Shown: positions 57,173-64,000 of the stretch, in pieces
Layout: every line of letters starts with the position of its first letter
How positions within the stretch are numbered: the stretch's first letter is position 1
NCBI GenBank assembly: GCA_037043455.1
Contig: JAWPHD010011268.1
Coordinates: forward strand, 1-64,000
From: Cyrtodaria siliqua
Lineage: Eukaryota; Mollusca; Bivalvia; Adapedonta; Hiatellidae
Length of the DNA stretch: 64,000 nt
Reading direction: 5' to 3'
Program-made: the position numbers and the translations under genes
The notes under the pieces: model-generated
The model's database searches: none
The model's input: only the letters and a program-made list of their open reading frames with translations
Told to the model about the DNA's origin: nothing

Positions 57173-58076
57173 AACAAAATCTTCTAACATATCTAGCTAG
57201 ATGACAAGTTCACACGTGCTTCTGACTAGAATTAATCTGGAAATATTTAAACATAAATCTTAATACTTCAATCCATACATTTTTTTTTGGGGGGGGGAGG
57301 TTGGAAGGGGGAGGGAAAGTATTGCAGAATCAAAACCCTTGTATTTGACCTTGACATCTTCCTGAAGTTTTTTTCTAACAGTTACAGCCTTGTGTTACTG
57401 AGCTAACAGTTACAGCCTTGTGTTACTGAGATCTACTAAACAGCGTGCGGATAACTATAAAACGTATAGGCACGAATATACATGTACATAACACTACAAA
57501 CTAAACTACGCCTCTAAATCTAACCATAAACAAGTATGATCATTAAAATAAATACATGTAAATATACGCAGTTACATGTATAACATAGCACAGTAGAACA
57601 AACAGTCCTGACGAATCAATTAATTGCAATAAATGTTTGGCACAAAATAATCGACCCAGACCAGCTGGGCACATGAAAATGGTAGAAGTTGTGATACTCT
57701 GACAGTAAATCATGAGAATCTCTTCATCATTAAAATTAAAAAGGATAATTAAGACAAATCCTGGAAATTAAAGAAAAATGACAAACAATTTGAATAAAAG
57801 CCGCTTGAAATAAAATCCATCAACAATATCATAGAGAAATCAACAGATCTTATAATGAACATCTAATACCCACCATTTTAACTCTTAAAAATAATTTTCG
57901 GCCACACAATCCTTCTTCAGGAAACGGAATTTTATTAACATCTACACTTCAACACTATACAATATCTATAAATATTTTAAATTGTATGGATGGAGGTTAG
58001 ACTTTATATGAATTGCTTACTGCCATATCTAGAAGTAATCCCGTCTGACAGTATTCAGTATATGGGGAAACACTAT
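57173..58076. other. AT-rich sequence with a G run and a 28 bp tandem duplication
   Basis: A T/G homopolymer junction (TTTTTTTTGGGGGGGG) lies near 57284-57296. AACAGTTACAGCCTTGTGTT is tandemly duplicated at about 57378-57434. Nothing else identifiable. Confidence 0.6.
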
Positions 58077-58080
58077 TAAA

Positions 58081-59040
58081 CAAGAGGTCAATGACCTTGA
58101 AGCTCTACTGATTGATTTTGATTTCAGGAAGTAGTCGCTACAGACTTGTTTTTTGAAAATCTATTTTTTTTAACCGTGGCGGCCATCTTGAATTTCCGGC
58201 CGACCTGAAAATTTGCTAGGATCAATGAGACATTAAGAGCAACATTCATGTGAAGTTTCATGAAAATCCGTCAAGTAGTTTCAGAGGAGTAGTCGCTACA
58301 AGTTTTCATTATATAACTCTATGTAAACAAAGATGGCCGCTGGCAGCCATGTTTAACGTCAAATCAAAACGATTTTCGACAAGGACCAACATCATGTCAT
58401 ACTGATCATTTTAGAAAAAGTCCCATATCAATATCTCTTATAGTTTTGAAGAAGTTAGTCGCTACAAACTTATTTATTTTAAATCTATTTTTAGCTGTGG
58501 CGGCCATCTTGAATTTCCGGCCGACCTGAAATTTTTCTAGGATCAACTAGACATCAAGAGCAACATTCCTGTGAAGTTTCATGACAATCCGCCAACTAGT
58601 TTCAGAGGAGTAGTCGCTACAAGTTTTTACTATATAACTCTATGTAAACAAAGATGGCCGCTGGCAGCCATGTTTAACATTGAATCAAAACGATTTTTGA
58701 CAAGGATCAACATCATGTCATGCTGATCATTTTAGAAAAAGTCCCATATCAATATCTCTTATAGTTTCCAAGAAGTAGTGGCTACAAACTTGTATTTTAA
58801 AACTCTATTTTTAGCTTTGGCGGCCATCTTGGATTTCACATCAACATGAATTTTTGCTAGGATCAACTAGACTTTATGGGCAACATTTCTGTAAAGTTTC
58901 ATGAATATCCATCCAGTAGTTTCAGAGGAGTTTTTGCTACAAATAAAAGTTTACGGACAGACGGACGGACGACGGACGCCGCACCACGGCATAAGCTCTG
59001 CTGATCTCTGATCAGTCTGCTGATCTCTGATCAGTCGAGC
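58081..59040 (-). mobile_element. Tandem-core element, inverted copy b
   Basis: Reverse-complement copy of 33253-34834 with six core repeats instead of about ten. Its CAAGAGGTCAATGACCTTG end is at the left and its GATCAG/CGAGC end at the right. TAAA flanks both sides (58077-58080, 59041-59044), the complement of the TTTA seen at the first copy. GATCAGTCTGCTGATCTCT is locally duplicated near the right end (about 59003-59035). Confidence 0.85.
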
Positions 59041-59937
59041 TAAAAACAATGGATCAGAAATTACAGAAATGCATTTAAAAAAGAGTGCAGCATAGGGACA
59101 AAAAATGAAGATAGCTTAAAACCTGTAACTAGCACTTAATGATCAAAAGTATACTGGATTTCATCAGCAGGTTTACATATGTAATATATTATTTAGCACC
59201 TTACAAACTTCATGCTCTTATGATTCTATAAATAGATGATTCCATAAATAGATACAATTCTATAAATAGATACTAGTATATGATTCTGTAAATAGGTATG
59301 GCTATAAATAGACAGAGATAAAATGAGAAAAATAAAAATGACCTATTTAAATAGATTCAGAATAAATACAAATAAAAACAAGGTTACTACAATGTCAAAC
59401 TTGATCGAAACTAATGTGAAGAGTTATGTCTCCTTAAATTCCATAAACAGAAAAAGAGTGTGTGTTGTTAAACTCAACTTCTTATATATGAATTTTTTGT
59501 TTTTAAACCGAACTTCACAGATTCTAAACACGCATCCTTATCAAGCACAGGCTACTGATAAATAAATAAAATGATGGGTATGGGTAACAAACCAATGTGT
59601 TACATATTAGCAGTTTTGCATCATGCACGAATTATGACAGTAGCTGTACTATCTCTTCTTTAATATAAGTTATGTTGACACTAATGAGGTGCATGTTTTG
59701 CTGTATGTGTGCATTTTTGTTCTTCAAAATAAAAATAAAATCAACTTAAACAGGCGATGGTCATTTACATCAGGTTATCTCTAATGATTTTAAAATGAAA
59801 ATAGCAGCAAATTGTAGTCCGTTTAAAACTTATGGCAGGTAAATTATACATAACGATAAAAGAGGGATAAATTATTGTAGCATATTAACAATTAAGTATT
59901 TGTGAAGCATACATCTGAAAAGCGGTGTCTAAAATGC

Positions 59938-60032
59938 TAGACTGTGCTCAGAATCTCATAGACTGTGCCCAGAATTCTCCAGACTGTGCTCAACATCTCT
60001 CAGACTGTGTCCCGAAATTCACAGACTGTGTC
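59938..60032. repeat. 21 bp minisatellite (about 4.5 copies)
   Basis: TAGACTGTGCTCAGAATCTC and relatives repeat every 21 bp with CAGACTGTG as the constant word. Confidence 0.85.
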
Positions 60033-60530
60033 AATGGTATTATACCATTTTCCACAAGATGGTTAACAGGTTTATACATAGCCAATCATTCGTAACCCTT
60101 TTCTATTAAACATTTACAGTTCATACTGAATAACAACAGATATTGTTAAACATAATATTAAATAACAATTCTAATATAACAATTCTGGTATAAACAGGTT
60201 AAAAGCTCAAAATAATACAAATTTAATACAAAATACGTACTATTAACTGATGTAATTTGCTGAACACTGACTGTACTTTGCGTTAGGCCAATTCATGACA
60301 CAAATAGAGAAATAATAATAGAGAGCATTTAATCACGATTAAAAATGTTCAAAATAAATAGTTCATCATCATCATCATCACCAGACTATAAGATAAGGAT
60401 TTCAATCTAAATATAAACATTCTAAATAAACATGGCTGACTAACATTATATTATATACACAGTGTATAAAACTGTATAAATAGAAATCTATGTCTACATG
60501 ATTTAAACGATATTTGCATTGTAAATTCAC

Positions 60531-60830
60531 AACACCGTTTCACATTTGATCAACTAAAGATTATTGCACAATAATATTACCAGGCAAGGAGACCTCAGAA
60601 CACGTGTTTGTCCCTTGTCACAACTTACAGGTGTAAGCTCCAACCAAAAGGTGTATGTTAATGTTTCCCAATGGGCGGCGAATACACAACACCTTTTCAT
60701 ATTTGATCAGCTTACAGTTATTGCACAAACTATTGATACCATGATCGGACATATGCTTGTCCAGCGTCACCATTTTAAATTGTAACATATTTTGTAAGCT
60801 CCTTTCTTACACCAATCAAAAGTAATATAC
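60531..60830 (+). repeat. Diverged direct duplication of about 150 bp
   Basis: ACAACACCGTTTCACATTTG (60531) and ACAACACCTTTTCATATTTG (60687) start two similar segments. Both continue with TATTGCACAA, CTTGTCC or CTTGTC, TGTAAGCTCC and ACCAA(T)CAAAAG words in the same order. Confidence 0.7.
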
Positions 60831-61763
60831 CAAACTCTAATAATCCCCAGTTGGTTGCATGACTACTTGGAATGTTAGGAGCACACACCTTGTGGAAAAC
60901 TCTAAACAGAAGTTTGTTCAAAATATTAGAATACATATGCTGTGTAATGCCGACACAGTAATGCTGTAAAAATCAGGTCAATTTTCTGGTTCCCACCTCA
61001 TGGGTTCTAATTATTGCTGTGGCAGAATCACAAACAGAAGGACAAGACAAAGTGATACCCGTATGTCAGCCATGCTACACAGGTGACACGACCAGAGCTC
61101 TGGCTTGGACTATGGCATGCCAGATATTAGGTCTGATACAGTGTGACTAGTTTCTACAGGAGCTGAGACAATGGCGACTATAACAATCACACCTTCTGTA
61201 ACGGACGACAGAATATTGCTTCTCTTGCATAAATACAAAAACTTATAATAATAAATATAGCGCGTATGTAGCTGTTACCTGATGTCTAGTTTCTACTTGA
61301 ATAAATACGAAACTCAACCAACGATAGTTTCATACATTATACAATTATATAAATAGAGACAGCGATATTTTGTTTCTGCTGTCTTCAAATATACCAAGTT
61401 GGTCTGCTGTTTTTTTCCTAAAATAAAAAAATCTAAAACAATGAGTCTATGTCTCATATAAACCAAAAATAGTTCAAAATATGAAAGCGACAATTGTATT
61501 GCGATTTAAACATAGAATGAATATGGAATTTGATTTTAAGAATATGGTACACTTCAGTATCATTATATATTGAGTATATTTAAAAACGCAACATTTTTGA
61601 TTTTCGATTATTTTTAGTCTGCTGTTTTTTGTATTTTATGTTAGTACACAAGTCTCTTTGTCCCAAACGTTAACATATGGCAATAAACAGTTGCATAGAT
61701 TTGCAACCCTTCTTTCAGTTCAGTTTCACGAGGACACTTTAACATCTCTAGAAATTCAAACAA

Positions 61764-62045
61764 GAAATGTCACGACAAATACCCCTGAAAGCACTTCTTT
61801 TTGACCTTTGACCTCGAAGTGTGACCTTGACCTTGAAGCCACGGACCTGGATTTTGTGCGCGACACGTCTTGTTGTGGTGAGCACTAGTGCCAAGTTATT
61901 TGAAAGTTATTGACCAGACACGATTGTACAGACGAACGGACGGACTGACGGACGGACTGACGGACGGACGGTGCGACTGCTATATGCCTCCATTTGGGGG
62001 CATAAAAATGCCGCCCATCGGGGGCATACAAAATACCAAGTGTTG
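61764..62045 (+). mobile_element. Dispersed TTTGACC / CGGACGGA repeat, copy a
   Basis: TTTTTGACCTTTGACCTCGA, GCCACGGACCTGGATTTTG, GCGACACGTCTTGTTGTGG, GACACGATTGTACAGACGAA, a run of (GGAC)n-like words and two GGGGGCAT words in order. A second copy is at 63800-64000. There is no coding capacity; the class is not determined. Confidence 0.75.
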
Positions 62046-62414
62046 CGTTTTTAAATGTACCGAGTATAACTGACTATCATTGTATGGTATTTATCTGAGT
62101 ATTTCACAGTGACACATTTAGTATATGTCATATTTGCAACTAATTTCTGATTATTTCCAAGTATAATGAAACATGGACCCATAGCCTGGCAGCTTTCGGT
62201 GAGTACAGATTTTTCATTTAATATCTGAGTATATATCTTGTATTGTAATACCTGGCCATCTCTCTTCTCATCCAGGTAACTCTCTTTTTTACCCCTCCTA
62301 ATATGTATTGCACAGCGCCAAACATACTTCTACCTAATAGTAGCACTTAAATTGGATTAACTGATTTCAACAAATCGGTATAAATTCCAATTAAACCTAG
62401 CTAGCGGCCTAATA

Positions 62415-62860
62415 TTGTCTATTCAGATGTTGAGTATTCAGTGTATAGAAATGACAACAGATGTTGATCATAAACTGCACTCGAATGCAACTCAGCTGAT
62501 CATAAACTGCACTCGACTACGACTCCACTGCTTTCGTATTTTAGTGTTTTTAATATTTTTTTCATATTACAAATCTACTCCGCTCACCAACGAAGAACTG
62601 ATTCCCAGAATCCTCAAGTTCACACTTGATATCATAACGTGAGTTTGAGTCGTCGACGGTTCCGCTTTCTGTTTTGTGTGAGTGTGTCGTGCTCTTTACG
62701 AGTCCGTAACGCAAAATTGAGCTCCCCAGAGTTATTCATCGCGTAAAACACATTCACCTTTTCTGGGATTAACAGTTCTGTAACAAAAATGAAGGTATTA
62801 ATCAAAGTGAACATTATCACTTTTAAATTCCATCCATGTAAATATAAAATAATAATAATG
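62415..62860. other. Less AT-rich segment with possible exon signals
   Basis: On the minus strand, TTTTTGTTACAG (62790-62779) is followed by an open frame to 62632 encoding ELLIPEKVNVFYAMNNSGEL and a basic tail with RKRNRRRLKL, possibly a last coding exon. On the plus strand an open frame from 62415 meets AC/GTGAGT near 62638. Neither is recognised. The words GATCATAAACTGCACTCGA occur twice (62467, 62499). Confidence 0.25.
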
Positions 62861-62950
62861 AACTGAATGTTGTTTAAAGGCACATCAACATATTAAGTTT
62901 TATCGCATAACATGGCTTCTGGGAGTGCAATAAAGCCATGACTTATTTTC
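62861..62950 (-). mobile_element. SINE 3' end fragment with LINE-like terminus
   Basis: Minus strand: TGCGATAAAACTTAATATGT, then TGATGTGCC, TTTAAACAACATTCAG. Same terminal arrangement as the SINEs at 50258 and 52551 and the main LINE. Only the tail is recognisable, and no TSD was found. Confidence 0.6.
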
Positions 62951-62951
62951 C

Positions 62952-62971
62952 GTAATACACTAGTGTATTAC
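62952..62971. repeat. Perfect 20 bp palindrome
   Basis: GTAATACACTAGTGTATTAC equals its own reverse complement, with no loop. Function unknown. Confidence 0.9.
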
Positions 62972-63308
62972 AGATGCAAATGAGGACCGAATCACCGTGT
63001 TTATATACAGTAAAACATTTAATCCCAATTGTTTGCAAAGTATATCATACGATACGTTCAGACACCTTAATTATATATCATTATTTGAAATCTTACTTCA
63101 TAAAATGCATGTTAGTAACATTAAATTTGATTTAAGATGTCGCATTATTTATAGGGCGAACGCATTTACAGCAGCGTAACGTAGTGACTTCATGTAAACA
63201 ACAAAACAACGTCATGATTTGTCTTACAAATTGCCGCCGTATATAAGGAAAATTGTCAACATTAAAGTGAAACTATCACGGCGTAGGTGTGTTATGTGAT
63301 AAACAGAA

Positions 63309-63448
63309 TCTTACATGAGTGACTGTGTATTATTGACTTTAATAAACTCGTTGGATAAAAAGATAGGATACGAGGCAAGAGCCTCGTATCCTATCATTTT
63401 ATCAAACTCGTTTATTAAAATCAATAATACACAGTCACGCATGTAAGA
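63309..63448. mobile_element. 140 bp foldback element
   Basis: Arms of about 68 bp begin TCTTACATGAGTGACTGTG and return as CACAGTCACGCATGTAAGA. The central stem GATACGAGGC/GCCTCGTATC is perfect with a short AAGA loop. Almost the whole element is one imperfect palindrome. Confidence 0.88.
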
Positions 63449-63464
63449 TCCCCTATATACAGAG

Positions 63465-63605
63465 CTTTTTGTTTACGTCTCCATCCAAAGGACAAGGCCA
63501 GGGTAACGTGTCATGCCCAAGAACAAAAAAACGCAAGTGTGGCTTGAACCCTGTTCCTGTGTATTTTAAATTCAATGTGCTATCCACTGTGCCACCCCAG
63601 CTGCC
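63465..63605 (-). mobile_element. tRNA-headed SINE fragment
   Basis: The minus strand opens GGTGGCACAGTGGATAGCAC, an A-box-like segment as in tRNA genes, and has GGGTTCAAGCC as B box about 35-40 nt further. It then has TTGTCCTTTGGATGGAGACG and TAAAC, the module also found at 50258-50481. The pol III promoter is thus in the head, as in other tRNA-derived SINEs. The 3' part is missing at the foldback element. Confidence 0.75.
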
Positions 63606-63799
63606 TATGAATAATAGTAGTGATAAGTTTACACAGGCTATAGACCTGGAGTCAAAGATTTACTTGTCATGCGGTTTTCTAGTATAGTTGTGCAACATTT
63701 ATATGACAAACGTAGATAATCATATGCAACAAACTATGTACATGTTTTTATATTATTAAATACAATGAAAAAGGAGCAAAACAAAAAATGTCATAGTGA

Positions 63800-64000
63800 C
63801 AAAGTGTGCGCGACACGACGTCTTGTTGTGGTGAGCAATTGTGCGAAGTTATTTGAAAATCTGTCTATTATTGTCAGAGTTATGATGCGGACACGATTGT
63901 ACAGACGAACGGATTTTGACGTTTGATCTCTAAGTGCGACCTTGACCTTGGAGCCACGGACCTGGATTTTTGCGCGACACGTCGTCTTGTTGTGGTGAGC
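63800..64000 (+). mobile_element. Dispersed TTTGACC / CGGACGGA repeat, copy b (cut by window end)
   Basis: GCGACACGACGTCTTGTTGT, GACACGATTGTACAGACGAA, GACCTTGACCTTGGAGCCAC and GCGACACGTCGTCTTGTTGT appear in order, with the head motif occurring twice (63808 and 63974). This suggests tandem copies of the 61764 repeat continuing beyond the window. Confidence 0.75.

Larger units (their letters stand above)
59045..61763. other. AT-rich intergenic or intronic sequence with small repeats
   Basis: No coding exon supported. Contains degenerate GATTCTATAAATAGA repeats (59218-59310), a 21 bp minisatellite (59938-60032), an ATC run (60363-60380) and a diverged direct duplication (60531-60830). Confidence 0.6.

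Overview
This is eukaryotic, repeat-dominated DNA, most likely from a mollusc and probably a bivalve. That is inferred from the repeat families: a non-LTR retrotransposon with a (CATT)n tail, TTAACCcTTAGCC-type MITEs, tandem-core elements with GGCCATCTT modules, and tRNA-headed SINEs. I see no convincing intact host gene, no rRNA or tRNA gene, and no bacterial or viral operon. Nearly all readable coding sequence belongs to mobile elements. Layout: (1) 1-18192 is a tandem array of a 3.8 kb unit, four full copies and a truncated fifth. On the minus strand each unit carries the exons of a decayed FLYWCH-type Mutator-like (MULE) transposase gene: an N-terminal exon, a FLYWCH zinc-finger domain split by a 151 bp intron, a frameshifted piece of the MULE catalytic domain, and a separate exon with 23-residue repeats. 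The array looks like a satellite built from a dead transposon gene. (2) 18193-24036 is a diverged relative of the same gene. Its acidic, minisatellite-like exon was split by a retrotransposon at 18277-23601 with an 11 bp target-site duplication (TSD). (3) 18277-50110 is a dense cluster of at least eleven copies of one non-LTR retrotransposon family. Its proteins are ORF1 with three zinc knuckles, and ORF2 with endonuclease, reverse transcriptase, RNase H and a C-terminal CCHC. The first copy keeps an intact 1227-residue ORF2. The second (24037-31781) has a 5'UTR and is apparently full length, and it contains two later 5'-truncated copies of its own family, each with its own TSD. Other copies carry a tandem-core element, a TIR transposon, an L2/CR1-like LINE, internal deletions and duplications. 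One copy lies in opposite orientation with outward-facing tails. (4) 50245-64000 is AT-rich, essentially geneless sequence with SINEs (two with perfect 13-14 bp TSDs), 47 bp and 41 bp minisatellites, four foldback or TIR elements, an inverted copy of the tandem-core element, and two copies of a TTTGACC-rich dispersed repeat. How the parts work together: ORF1 and ORF2 of the retrotransposon form one retrotransposition unit, with ORF1 stop and ORF2 start overlapping as TAATG. The SINEs share the retrotransposon's 3' terminus (ACCTAT, then TGTGT, then GTGCCGT, then AAAC, then CATTCA), so they are probably copied by its enzyme. The window therefore appears to hold a complete autonomous/non-autonomous retroposition pair, its record of nested insertions, and a satellite made from a second, dead transposon class. 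Statements about family identity rest on motif recognition, not on a database search.
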